From a bacterium BMS3Bbin13 (GTDB lineage Bacteria; Pseudomonadota; Gammaproteobacteria; 21-64-14): 64,000 bases of DNA. Positions 1 to 8,664 of this stretch are shown in pieces (within the stretch, counting starts at the first letter, position 1; every line of letters begins with the position of its first letter). Under the pieces are notes generated by a model, which made no database searches, was not told the DNA's origin, and was given only the letters and a program-made list of their open reading frames with translations. The stretch covers positions 1 through 64,000 of the forward strand of contig BDTW01000042.1 of NCBI GenBank assembly GCA_002897735.1, given 5' to 3'. Both the position numbers and the translations under genes were made by a program.

Positions 1-3000
1 CGGGGGCGGCGATGAAGGTGCGTTCGTTGGTGCTGTTGGAGATATCCCGAAACACCACCGGCGAGCCGGAGCGTGAATCGTGGCGCAGGTTCTTCGCCGC
101 GAGCAGAAAGTCAGGGTCGAGGTCCAGGCGGCCCGGAACGTCGTGTTCGATCGGCGCGGCGGCCCAGTTGTTCAAGTAGATCATTTTCCCTTGATACAGC
201 GGCAGCGCCACATCCTCGACCCGCTCCTCCCGCACCCACGCATCTACCTCCCGCGACAGGATGAAACCCTCCGGAATATCTGCCCGCGGAATCGGCAGTG
301 TGCCATAAGGCGGCTGGGCGCAGCGGCGTTCGCCTTCGGGCAGCGGCTTGACGCCCAGCTCTGCCCACAGCTCCCCAATCGGCCGCCAGTCGCCCTTGAG
401 CCAGCGGCTGTACTCGTCGGGGCGATAGCCCTGGGCCTCCCACTTGGGGCGTGGTGGGAAGAGCTTGGAATCGTTGGTCATGTGAAATTCTGTGGCGTAC
501 TTGATGCCCCAGCCGTCGGGGCCGTCATCGCCGAGGAGCACGGAGTTGGCGTAGATCTTCTCGAGGATCTCGAGGTCGCGGGCCGACTGGATCTCGAGGA
601 TGGCCTTGGAGCGCGGGCTGAAGCGCTCGACGCGCTCGCGGGTGTAGGGCGTCGCCAGGGTTTCGGCGTGCTCCCAGTCCTCGAGCTTGCGGCGCATGAA
701 GGCGGTGCGGATGGCCGCGGTCTTGCCGCCCTTCTCGATGATGACGGGGTTGAATTTGAAGGAGCGGTGGATATCGAAGATCTTCTCCCGGTTCTCGAAG
801 CCGAAGAGCCACTCCCAGCGGCAGTGGTCGAGGAAGAGTTCGCGCAATGCGCCGGTGCCGTGATCGGAGTAGAGCCCCGAAGGCACGATGAAACCCATAC
901 GGCCGTCGTCACGCAGCAGTGCATGGGCCTGCTCGAGGAAGAGCTTGTAGAGATTGATGTCGGCGGAGCCCTGGTGGCGGAAGGGGTGGCGCGGGTCGGC
1001 GTAGCCGTTCTCTGAGACGCGCGCATTGCGCCACACGTCGTGCAAAATCCGGTTCTGACGGTCGTGCGCGAGGGCGAAGCGGTCCTGTGACTTTTCGGCT
1101 ACTTGCGGATCTCCACAGGGATTGGCGGCGTACTTGAGCAGATTCGACTGGGCGCGGAAGTCGGCGTTGTAGTCCAGCCAGGCGCGTTCCACCTCCTGGT
1201 CCGCGAAGATCGCGGTCTGCTTGCGCAACGCCTCCTGTTTGCCGTAGGAGCGATAGAGCGGGTCGATGTTGGAGAAGAACTCCTTGGAGTTCGGCTTGGC
1301 GATCTCCCAGGGTGGGTTCCCCAGGACGGCGTGGAAGCCCGCGCTTGGACCCTGGAACACATCCGGGAACTCGATCTCCCAGTGGAAGAAGCGCTTCGTG
1401 CGCGCCAACTCCTCCGTCACGGCGCGGGTTTCGTCCGAGGGGCTCGCGAAGCTCGCCGGCAGCGGTGCGCAGTCGAGCCGGTCGGCGGGCCAGAACCAGC
1501 AGGCGCACCAACGGTCGAAGGCCGCCTTCAACTCTCGCCAGGATGCGGAACCGAGCAGGCGCTCGCGGTAGAGCCGGGCGCGCTCCGCCGCATCGACGAC
1601 CGGAAGCGCGTGCAGCGCCTCCAGCACGGCGAGGGCCTCGTCGTGGACTTGCGAAGGTGGAAGCCCCACCCATGCATAGGGAATCAAGTGGGAGGCGAGG
1701 TCCGGCGTGAGCGTGCCCTTCACGAAGGCCTTGATCGCCTTGGTGCGCGCGTCCTTCGCGAAGTGCACGCCGTTGCTGTGCCCTTTGTCGCCACCCTCGC
1801 GGTTCTTCCAGGCCATGGCCGGGTAGTGCTGGAACTGGTCGAACCAGGCGCCGACCAGCGCGTTGCCGCACTTGACCTTGTGGTCTAGGAACGAGAAGGG
1901 CAGCGTGCGGTCCATGGTCTCGATCCACAGCGCCAAGCGGCACAGCTCGACGGCCAGCGGGTCGAGGTCGACGCCGTAGATGCAGCGTTCCACCACGTGG
2001 CGGCGCAGCACCGCCTTGAGGCGCGGCTCGAAGAGCGGGTCGTCGGGGCGGCAGGGCAAGCGCTCCTCGCAGAGCCGTTCCGCTGCCCCTTCTTTCGGAC
2101 CCGCTCCGGTCAGGAGCGCCACCAGGCCGCAGTCGCCTTGCTTGTGTATGCGGTCGTGGTAGTGGAGCGAGGCGTAGAGGCCGTCGGTCAAGAAGCGCAG
2201 CGCCGCTACCGGGAAGGTTCCCGAGCCGCAGGCGGGGTCTACCACCTTGAGGGCCAGGATCTGCTCGGGTTTCTTGGGCGTCCACTGCGCGGGCAGGGCG
2301 TCGCGGTCGGGGGTGCCATCGGGACCGGTAGGTGGATCCCAGGCCAACGGGCGCAAGGTGCGCTGCACCGTGGGCACGGCCAGGCCGGGGCGGGTGTAGA
2401 AGGTGCCCGAGCCCTTGCGCGTGCCGCCCCAGCGCACCAGATACCACTCGCCGGGGAGAACGACGCGCGTTACGAGCTGGCGGGCCTTGCGGGCGATGGC
2501 TTGTTCGTAAACGAGCTTCCTCTCCGGTGTCATGGGGCCGCGGGGCTTGCGGGCCAGGCCGCCGACCGCCACGGCGCGGCGCGCCCAGGTCTCGGCCCGG
2601 GTGCGCGTGATGTGGCGCTCGTCTTCCGCCTCTTCCTCTTCTCCGTCTCCATCCGCTTCGGGCTCATCCTCGGCGGGCGCTTCGTCTTCTTCGCCGCCTT
2701 CGGAGACGGTGCCCTCGGCCTCGCTTGCCGCCTCGCCCGGCTCCTCTACCCCTTCCCCGGCGTCCCCCTCGTCGCCGCTACTCGCGACCTTCATCTCCTC
2801 GAGCAGGTCCTTGAGCGCCTTGTCATCCATCGCCTCGAGGCGCGAGAGCGGCAAGGCCGGCTGGTCGCCCACGGCGAGGAAGATCACCGGGTCTCCGGCG
2901 GGCGCGGTCTTGAGCTCGAAGTCGAGCAGGCCCTCGTAAAGGATGCCGATGTATTCGCTCGACAGATCGGAGAAGTCCACCGGCGCGGGCACCCAAGTGC

Positions 3001-4207
3001 TCGCGCGGCCCTGGCGCAGCTTGACCTTGGTCCGGGTCATGCGATCGAGAATCTTGTGGACGTCCCGGTCGGGCAGGACCTCGTGCTCGAAGCAGGCGTT
3101 TTCGAAGACGGCGAGTGCCCGGATGAGGCCGTTGGGGGACGCCACGTCGCCCGCGGCGAAGAGCTCGCCGCCATAGGCCGGGACCGGCAGGCTCGGATGG
3201 TGCGAACCCTGGTGGACCAAGCGGAAGAGCGCCAAGACCCGCGGCCAGGCGCTCCACGAGCGGGTCAGGCGCGCGCCGCCGCGCGCCGCCGTTTTCTCGA
3301 GTTCTTCGAGCAGGCCGCCGAGCCCATAGGCGTCGTGGTAGAGGGCGTTGTCGCGCGGCAGAAGCTCGCGCGACTCGGCAAACAGTACCACCACCAGGCG
3401 CATCACCACGCGCACCGCGGCGCGGTAGATGTCCGCGGGCTCGACGTTGGCGCACTGCCCCTTCAGTGTCTCGCCGTGGCCCCGGACGAGGATCTCCACC
3501 GCTTCGCGCACCCGCTCGCCGAGCACCTGGGAAAGCTCGGCCTGACCCTTGCGGCTGTCGAGCACCGATTGCAGGAGCGGCGCGGGGACGCCGTCCTCTT
3601 TAGGGATCCACAGGGCGGGCTGGAGGAGGGTGCGCAGGGCGCTAACCTGCGGCGACAGCGCGCCTTCTTCCAGCCAGAGGTCGAGGTCCCACTCGCAAAA
3701 GGCGTCGAAGTCGAGCCCGGCGAAGACCAGCCGCCACTGGCGGCCGTTGGTGATGAGCGCGAGTTGCTCGTTCCCGCCCCGCAACCACTGGAGCACCAGG
3801 CTCGTGGCCTTGCGGCCGCGGCCAATGCCGACACGCTTCTCACGGTCGATGAAGACCGGAAGCAGGCCGCCGCGCGGGCCTTGCCAGAGGTGACGGGGCT
3901 TGACCGTCTCGCCGGTGACGGCGACGCGGCCCCACTCGGCGGGGACCTGGGGACCGCGTTGCCACCGGCCCGTGGGCTCGGTAAAGCCGCACACCGGTTG
4001 CAATACGAAGGAGACGAAGGCGGAGAGGTCAGCAGACTTGTCGTCGCCGGCATCGAGGATCGCGGCGACCCGCTTGCGCAGGTCCCGCTCGTAGAAGCCG
4101 GCGAGCGGCTCAGGCGCAAACGCCGCCACTTCGCGCAGGCGCGGGGTGTCGAGGAGCAGCCCGCCGTGGCGCAGGCGGTCCCAGCCTTGAAGTTCTGCGC
4201 TCTTCAT
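1..4207 (-). CDS. drmMI: DISARM DrmMI-like N6-adenine DNA methylase (3' end cut by window start)
   Basis: The ORF track misses this gene because its stop lies outside the window. Reading the minus strand from ATG at 4207 (MKSAELQGWDRLRHGG) gives one open frame of about 1400 codons to base 1. It carries a SAM-binding motif I (VVDPACGSGTFPVAALRF, roughly residue 645), an N6-adenine catalytic motif (AVLGNPPWEIA, near residue 960) and a strongly acidic linker near residue 500. This is the architecture of large Eco57I-like methylases. The start overlaps the stop of the upstream SNF2-type helicase by 4 bases (ATGA), so the two are translationally coupled. Methylase beside this helicase type is the drmD-drmMI pair of class 1 DISARM, where methylation marks self DNA. 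The core genes drmA, drmB and drmC would lie beyond the left edge, so the DISARM assignment is probable and not proven. Confidence 0.8.
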   Translation of the reverse strand, partial: MKSAELQGWDRLRHGGLLLDTPRLREVAAFAPEPLAGFYERDLRKRVAAILDAGDDKSADLSAFVSFVLQPVCGFTEPTGRWQRGPQVPAEWGRVAVTGETVKPRHLWQGPRGGLLPVFIDREKRVGIGRGRKATSLVLQWLRGGNEQLALITNGRQWRLVFAGLDFDAFCEWDLDLWLEEGALSPQVSALRTLLQPALWIPKEDGVPAPLLQSVLDSRKGQAELSQVLGERVREAVEILVRGHGETLKGQCANVEPADIYRAAVRVVMRLVVVLFAESRELLPRDNALYHDAYGLGGLLEELEKTAARGGARLTRSWSAWPRVLALFRLVHQGSHHPSLPVPAYGGELFAAGDVASPNGLIRALAVFENACFEHEVLPDRDVHKILDRMTRTKVKLRQGRASTWVPAPVDFSDLSSEYIGILYEGLLDFELKTAPAGDPVIFLAVGDQPALPLSRLEAMDDKALKDLLEEMKVASSGDEGDAGEGVEEPGEAASEAEGTVSEGGEEDEAPAEDEPEADGDGEEEEAEDERHITRTRAETWARRAVAVGGLARKPRGPMTPERKLVYEQAIARKARQLVTRVVLPGEWYLVRWGGTRKGSGTFYTRPGLAVPTVQRTLRPLAWDPPTGPDGTPDRDALPAQWTPKKPEQILALKVVDPACGSGTFPVAALRFLTDGLYASLHYHDRIHKQGDCGLVALLTGAGPKEGAAERLCEERLPCRPDDPLFEPRLKAVLRRHVVERCIYGVDLDPLAVELCRLALWIETMDRTLPFSFLDHKVKCGNALVGAWFDQFQHYPAMAWKNREGGDKGHSNGVHFAKDARTKAIKAFVKGTLTPDLASHLIPYAWVGLPPSQVHDEALAVLEALHALPVVDAAERARLYRERLLGSASWRELKAAFDRWCACWFWPADRLDCAPLPASFASPSDETRAVTEELARTKRFFHWEIEFPDVFQGPSAGFHAVLGNPPWEIAKPNSKEFFSNIDPLYRSYGKQEALRKQTAIFADQEVERAWLDYNADFRAQSNLLKYAANPCGDPQVAEKSQDRFALAHDRQNRILHDVWRNARVSENGYADPRHPFRHQGSADINLYKLFLEQAHALLRDDGRMGFIVPSGLYSDHGTGALRELFLDHCRWEWLFGFENREKIFDIHRSFKFNPVIIEKGGKTAAIRTAFMRRKLEDWEHAETLATPYTRERVERFSPRSKAILEIQSARDLEILEKIYANSVLLGDDGPDGWGIKYATEFHMTNDSKLFPPRPKWEAQGYRPDEYSRWLKGDWRPIGELWAELGVKPLPEGERRCAQPPYGTLPIPRADIPEGFILSREVDAWVREERVEDVALPLYQGKMIYLNNWAAAPIEHDVPGRLDLDPDFLLAAKNLRHDSRSGSPVVFRDISNSTNERTFIAAP

Positions 4208-7200
4208 GCCTCACCTCCCCGGCCCTCGGGCAGGCGAACCTCGATGCAGACGGGGAAGACCTGCGCCTCGCCCGACATCGCGTGTCGCTTGGGAAGCAGA
4301 TGCTTGAGAATCCGCTTCCGTTCCTTGTCGAGCTGCTCGCGCACCTCTTCGTAGTGGTGCGTGCGACGGGCGATCTCCTCCCGTTTTTCCTCGATGGAGC
4401 GGGCGATCCTTTCGAGACACTCCGCTTCTTCGAAGAGCTGGCCCTGGGCGCGCTCGACCTCGAGTTTCCCGATCTCGCGCTCCAGCTTGGTCAGGGTGTT
4501 CTCGGCGATGAGGTTGGAGATCTCGCCGTGACGGCTGCGGTAGCGCTCATCCTCGCGTTTGCGAGCCCGCTCGCCGTCGCACTGGAGTTGCGCGCGGAGG
4601 TCGGCGCTGAGCTGCTCTGCATGGCTTCGCAGGAAGCACTGGAGGTCGAGCTCGATGTCTTCGAGCAGATCCCGGGCGCGCTCATGGTGGGTCTCGTCGT
4701 GGGTGGGGACCGCGCCGCGCAGCTCCAGCGCCGGCCGGTGGGCAAGCGCCTCCCCCAGGCTGTCGTCCCGCACCGGGAAGGCCAGGGTCCGCACCCAGTG
4801 GTGGAAGGACTCGCGCAGGTCGTTGACCGCCAGCTCCTCGATCGAGAGCAAAACCATGGCTTGCGCGCCTTCGGGAACGCCGCCCAGCCGCACGGACCAG
4901 CGGGACACCGTGTCGCTTGTGCCCGGGAAGCGGCGGCGGGTGAGCGAGGAGAGCGCTTTCTGGAGCATCGGGTGCGAGAGGTGCATGAGCAGCACGTCCG
5001 GGCGCGGCGAGAAGATCTCGCGGCCGCCCACGTCCTCCAGGAAAGGCTCCGGTCCGAAGGCGAGGCGCGCGACGGGGCCGCGATGGTCCTTGCCGCTGGA
5101 CACGCGCAGTGAGTCGTCGATCACCTCGCTCCAGCCCGGCAGTCCGGGGTGCATTACGCGGCAAACCTTCTGCTCCTCGGCGCAGTCGAGCTGGGGGCGG
5201 CCGCCCCGGATCGCCATGGCGGCCTCCAGGGTGTCGCGCAGGGCACGGGAGTCGAGGTCCAGCTCGGCGGCGAGGGCATCGAGGTCATGCGCCACCCCGT
5301 TTCCGCCGCAGCTCGTGCTGGCGCTATCGTCCGCCGCGATGGCCGCCCGACCGCGCACGGCCGCCACTCGGTGGTCGAGGTCGCGCTGCACCGTCTCAAG
5401 CGACTCGCCTTGCACCAGCCGCCGGTGCGCCGCCTCGTCGAAAAGCTCGTTGGCGGAGCCCAGATCCTCGCGAATCTCGTCGGCCTTGGCGATCACATGG
5501 GCGAGGAACTTGAGGTCGTCGTCCTGGCCACTCACGAAGTGGTGGACGGTCACGTCGCGGGCTTGGCCGTGGCGATCGAGCCGGCCATTGCGTTGCTCGA
5601 GCTTTGAGGGGTTCCAGGGACAGTCGTAGTGCAGGAGATAGCGGGCGGTGCGCTGGAGGTTTAGGCCCTCGGCCGCCGCGTCGGTGGCGAGCAGAAGCCG
5701 AACGGTATGGGCCGGATCGTTGAAGGCGCGCTTGACGAGGTCGCGTTCGATCTCGTCCATGCCGCCGAAGAGGGTGAGGATGCGTTCATCCTCGTAGCGC
5801 TCGCGCAGGCGGCGGACGAGGTAGTCGAGCGTCGTCTTGTACTCGGTGAAGACGATCAGACGCTCGTCGTGCTTCCAGTTCCGGCCGTCGCGCAGCAGGC
5901 CTTCGATCAAGCCGACCAGCGCTTTGAGGCGCGCGTCCCTGGCAGGATCCTGCTCGATCAGGTCGTCGCCCGCGAGGTCGAACCCGAGCCCGGCCACGGC
6001 ATCGTCGATAGCGGCGATCTCCTCCCCCAGATCCCCGAGCACGGACTGGAGCCAGGAGCCGACCACGCCCGCAGCGGTCTCCTCGCGCTTTTGTGTCTCT
6101 CGGTCATCGCCGGTGTCCTGCTGCACGCTGCGTTCGGCGGCAGCCACGTCGGCATCGCTCGCCGCCTCGGCTTCGCAGAGCCCCTCCTTGCTGCGCCGCC
6201 AGGATTCGGCAAAGGCGGTCGGGCAACTGAGCAGGCGCTTTCCGAGGATCTCGACGGCGAAGCTCCCAGCGCGCCGGCGTCGTCGTGCACCCTGCGCGAT
6301 GAGCTTCTTCACCGCCTTGCGAAAGGCGTTGAACGCGGCCCCGAGCGCCGTCTCTTCGGGAGAAAGCGCGAGCAGCAAGGCGTGCGGCGGCCTGCGTGTG
6401 CAGAATTTTGGCGGATCCGTCCGCGCGTTGATCTCGCGTTTGAGCCGCCGTATCACGACCTGCTGCATGCGCTCCTTCTCGGCCGGCTTGATCTCGTTCG
6501 TCTGGCTGAAACGCACCGGGTCGAGAATCTCGAGCAGCCCGGTGAAACAGCGAGTGTGGCCGTTGTGGGGCGTGGCGCTGAGGAAGAGCCGGTGCTCGAA
6601 CTGGGGAGCCAGGAGCCGCAACATGCGGCAGAGATCGCTGTCGTCGCCGAAGGCCGAGGGCATCAGGTTGTGGCACTCGTCGACGATCAGCAGGTCCCAG
6701 GGGAGGTGAGGGGAACCTTCCGGCGTGCGGCAGGCCGACAAGAACTGTTCGAGTACGTCTTCCTGCCGCAGGTAGTGGTAGGAACTGATGATTCGGCTGA
6801 AGGAGCGCCACGGATTGGTATCCATGCCGAGGCGCTTGCGCAGCCGGTGCGTTTCGGTGCGATTCACGAGGTCGAACGGCAGCGAGAACTTCTCCCACAT
6901 TTCGTCGCGCCACTGCAGGCGCAGCGAGGCCGGCGTGAGAATGAGGACCCGCTGCACGCGCCGCCGCAGGAGCAGTTCGCTCAGAATCAGCCCCGCCTCG
7001 ATCGTCTTGCCCAGGCCGACGTCGTCGGCGATAAGGAGATTGACGCGCGGCATGCGCAATGCCTTGAGGAGCGGCACGAGCTGATAGTCCTCGACCTGCA
7101 CGGCTCCGTGGAAAGGACTCGACACCGGCAGGCGCTCGACCGGGCCGTCGGGGTCGAGGTACGGTCTGGCCGCCGTCCAGCGGGCGGCGCGAAGCAGGGC

Positions 7201-7455
7201 GTCGAAGTCCTCGCCGGTCATGGAATCCGAGGCGGTGACATTGGGCAGCGCGACCGGCTCAAGCAGCTGGCTGTGCGGCTCAAGTTCCCAGAGGAGTTGC
7301 TCCTCGTGGGGCAATTGGTCGTCTTTGTACTCGAGGTGGACGAGGTGCAAACGACCGGCGTCCCCGTCGAAAGGCTCCACGGCCGAGACGACGCCACGCC
7401 GGTTTCGGACCGTAGCGAACATGCCTATACGCGGAATTGCGGCTCCAATGGTCAC
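4204..7455 (-). CDS. drmD: DISARM DrmD-like SNF2-family helicase
   Basis: This 1083-residue protein has a complete SNF2/SF2 ATPase core. Walker A is LLIADDVGLGKTIEAG (around residue 140), the DEAH-like box is LLIVDECHNL, motif III is LFLSATPHNG, and the C-terminal helicase domain ends with the motif VI-like stretch QRNGRLDRHGQ. The long coiled, charged C-terminal part (about residues 880-1060) is typical of DrmD-like proteins. The start is GTG at 7455, preceded by GGGGAGAG about 10 bases upstream. It is the first gene of the visible operon and overlaps drmMI by 4 bases. In class 1 DISARM this helicase accompanies the methylase in restricting incoming phage DNA. Other phage-defence systems use similar helicase-methylase pairs, so the family call is firmer than the system call. 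Confidence 0.8.
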   Translation of the reverse strand: MTIGAAIPRIGMFATVRNRRGVVSAVEPFDGDAGRLHLVHLEYKDDQLPHEEQLLWELEPHSQLLEPVALPNVTASDSMTGEDFDALLRAARWTAARPYLDPDGPVERLPVSSPFHGAVQVEDYQLVPLLKALRMPRVNLLIADDVGLGKTIEAGLILSELLLRRRVQRVLILTPASLRLQWRDEMWEKFSLPFDLVNRTETHRLRKRLGMDTNPWRSFSRIISSYHYLRQEDVLEQFLSACRTPEGSPHLPWDLLIVDECHNLMPSAFGDDSDLCRMLRLLAPQFEHRLFLSATPHNGHTRCFTGLLEILDPVRFSQTNEIKPAEKERMQQVVIRRLKREINARTDPPKFCTRRPPHALLLALSPEETALGAAFNAFRKAVKKLIAQGARRRRRAGSFAVEILGKRLLSCPTAFAESWRRSKEGLCEAEAASDADVAAAERSVQQDTGDDRETQKREETAAGVVGSWLQSVLGDLGEEIAAIDDAVAGLGFDLAGDDLIEQDPARDARLKALVGLIEGLLRDGRNWKHDERLIVFTEYKTTLDYLVRRLRERYEDERILTLFGGMDEIERDLVKRAFNDPAHTVRLLLATDAAAEGLNLQRTARYLLHYDCPWNPSKLEQRNGRLDRHGQARDVTVHHFVSGQDDDLKFLAHVIAKADEIREDLGSANELFDEAAHRRLVQGESLETVQRDLDHRVAAVRGRAAIAADDSASTSCGGNGVAHDLDALAAELDLDSRALRDTLEAAMAIRGGRPQLDCAEEQKVCRVMHPGLPGWSEVIDDSLRVSSGKDHRGPVARLAFGPEPFLEDVGGREIFSPRPDVLLMHLSHPMLQKALSSLTRRRFPGTSDTVSRWSVRLGGVPEGAQAMVLLSIEELAVNDLRESFHHWVRTLAFPVRDDSLGEALAHRPALELRGAVPTHDETHHERARDLLEDIELDLQCFLRSHAEQLSADLRAQLQCDGERARKREDERYRSRHGEISNLIAENTLTKLEREIGKLEVERAQGQLFEEAECLERIARSIEEKREEIARRTHHYEEVREQLDKERKRILKHLLPKRHAMSGEAQVFPVCIEVRLPEGRGGEA

Positions 7456-7624
7456 CGTTCAGAAACTCTCCCCTAATCCGAATTATTTATGCTGCGCCGT
7501 GAATTTAATGGCGAGCGCATATTAACATCTTGAAATACCGGGGTCTTCGCGAATTAGTGTGGGCCAATTTTCGGCCATCCTGGGCAGAGGGGGCAGGAAT
7601 ACCGGCCGGGTGAGACTGGCGGAG

Positions 7625-7650
7625 GCGTGACACCGCAGAGCGGCGTCACG
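7625..7650. repeat. GTGACACCGC palindromic repeat (REP-like), island 1 copy
   Basis: The palindrome GTGACACCGCAGAGCGGCGTCAC lies here with one mismatch in the stem. It abuts the truncated end of the integrase remnant. Related copies lie at 16551-16725 and near 20616. All copies seen are in the two islands. Confidence 0.7.
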
Positions 7651-7948
7651 AGGAACGTAATGCGCGCGATAGGGTCATTGAGTAGTAGCGAGAGTACGGA
7701 CGTCTCTCCTGCGCCCGGCCGCGCTTGCGGGGCGTAACCTCATCCCGATACCGGCCTAATGCATCGGCCGGCGGCGTGTGCTCGGCCTCGGTAGTGTCCC
7801 TCCACAACCCGCGCTCGATGGAGGACTCCTGTTTGCGTGCCCCTGCTTCCGCATCCGCTTTGGTTGCGAACGTTTCCGAGATGCAGGTTCCGGCGCGCCG
7901 AATCCGCGCTTGCCATCACCCACTGGCGCGTGGTGTAATCGTCGCCAT
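7646..7948 (-). pseudogene. Tyrosine integrase N-terminal remnant
   Basis: Read on the minus strand from ATG at 7948, the frame gives MATITPRASG, then an in-frame TGA at codon 11, then WQARIRRAGTCISETFATK, followed by DALGRYRDEVTPRKRG. This is the N-terminal arm-binding and core-binding region of phage-type tyrosine integrases. The frame ends at 7646 beside a GTGACACCGC palindrome, and no catalytic domain (R..HxxR..Y) follows. It lies about 100 bases from the tRNA-Val fragment and reads away from it, where the integrase of a tRNA-integrated island is expected. It is clearly non-functional: a nonsense codon plus a missing catalytic half. It is too decayed to name a subfamily. Confidence 0.7.
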
Positions 7949-7985
7949 TGGTGGTGCTCCTATTGGGTCGAGTGTCCCCGTTTTG

Positions 7986-8007
7986 TCCCGTTGAGCGGGA
8001 TTTTTTT
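7986..8007 (+). terminator. Rho-independent terminator-like hairpin
   Basis: The stem TCCCG/CGGGA with a TTGAG loop is followed by seven Ts, a short but well-formed intrinsic terminator for plus-strand transcripts. It lies between the integrase remnant and the tRNA-Val fragment, in what was the integrase upstream region. It may only be element DNA that looks like a terminator. Confidence 0.45.
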
Positions 8008-8049
8008 GTAACCGCTTGGACTAAAAGGGATTCTAGTATTTTAGTTTGA

Positions 8050-8096
8050 CCCTTACAAGGCGGATGTCGGGGGTTCGAGCCCCTCAGCACCCACCA
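8050..8096 (+). other. tRNA-Val(TAC) 3' fragment, attachment-site scar of island 1
   Basis: The fragment runs from the anticodon arm (CCTTACAAGG) through the T arm (GGGGGTTCGAGCCCC) to CCA. It matches the 3' half of a tRNA-Val with anticodon TAC. No 5' half precedes it: the upstream bases are AT-rich element DNA. The intact tRNA gene 11 bases downstream makes this the native position of a tRNA-Val/tRNA-Asp pair. The intact tRNA-Val is predicted at the far side of the island. Confidence 0.85.
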
Positions 8097-8107
8097 AGCC
8101 GTACATT

Positions 8108-8184
8108 GGAGTGGTAGTTCAGCTGGTTAGAATACCGGCCTGTCACGCCGGGGGTCGCGGGTTCGAGTCCCGTCCACTCCGCCA
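8108..8184 (+). tRNA. tRNA-Asp(GTC), intact
   Basis: This is a full cloverleaf. Acceptor arm GGAGTGG pairs with CCACTCC, the anticodon loop CTGTCAC has anticodon GTC at 8142-8144, the T arm contains GGTTCGAGTCC, and CCA is encoded. Its 3' half also serves as the left attachment site of island 2, and the tRNA stays complete after integration. Confidence 0.97.
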
Positions 8185-8186
8185 AT
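8137..8186 (+). repeat. attL of island 2 (50-bp direct repeat inside tRNA-Asp)
   Basis: The 50 bases from the tRNA-Asp anticodon stem through CCA plus AT recur exactly at 21654-21703. An identical tRNA 3' half as a direct repeat 13.5 kb away is diagnostic of site-specific integration at the tRNA gene. Confidence 0.93.
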
Positions 8187-8664
8187 CGAATCAGATAGTT
8201 ACAGTAGTCTCCTAACCGCCAACCCGGCCAGGTGAGCCTGCGGCGAACGTATATCCAGCGGGCCGGGCCGTGTGTTGGTGCAGTCCTTCCCGGCCCGCGC
8301 CCATCACCAGCCCGCCTGTTTCCATCGGCGCAGCCTCTTTTCTTTACCACCCGGCAGTGAGGCCAACCGGCCTCTGATAATCCACGAAGCGCCGATTTGC
8401 CTGCGCCCGCCACACATCCTGCCGCTTATTTCCGTACTTGGAATCGGGATTTCGTTCTGGGGGACGGAGTATCCGGCTGAAGTAATCCGCGATCCGAGGT
8501 CCTTGATATCCATTGGCGGCGTCAATATATTGCGTCACGCCTACGATACGGAACTCGGCCGGCGCCGGTCATCCAGCATGAGCGGAAACACCTGCAAGAG
8601 CGGCGGGCTGCCGCAGGTTCATTGACATGATCTTCCTGCTTCTGCCGGGTAGATCAACTTCCCC
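8187..8664. other. Gap between attL and the YgjP-like gene; no gene identified
   Basis: About 480 bases hold only short ORFs on both strands with unconvincing translations. This is where an island integrase might be expected, but no integrase motif is readable. It may be decayed element DNA. Confidence 0.5.

Larger units (their letters stand above)
1..8096. mobile_element. Genomic island 1 (partial), integrated in tRNA-Val, carrying DISARM-like genes
   Basis: The right boundary is a 3' fragment of tRNA-Val(TAC) lying directly upstream of an intact tRNA-Asp, with a decayed tyrosine-integrase N-terminus next to it. This is the usual scar of a tRNA-targeting integrative element. The cargo seen is drmD and most of drmMI; the left boundary, which should be an intact tRNA-Val, is outside the window. 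The decayed integrase suggests the island can no longer move by itself. The boundary is seen in sequence; the position of the left end is inferred. Confidence 0.75.

Noticed and set aside
1997-4354. 785-residue plus-strand ORF
   Set aside because: It is the shadow of the minus-strand drmMI gene, whose frame shows clear methylase motifs; the plus translation is low-complexity Ala/Gly/Leu/Val-rich and matches nothing.
7740-8090. 116-residue minus-strand ORF running through the tRNA-Val fragment
   Set aside because: Its first part (LRGSNPRHPPCKGQ) is translated tRNA, and the rest is an alternative frame of the integrase remnant.
8344-8538. Short minus-strand ORF with DAANGYQGPRIADYF, considered as a transposase helix-turn-helix remnant
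   Set aside because: The similarity is too short and no neighbouring motif supports it; left as unassigned DNA.
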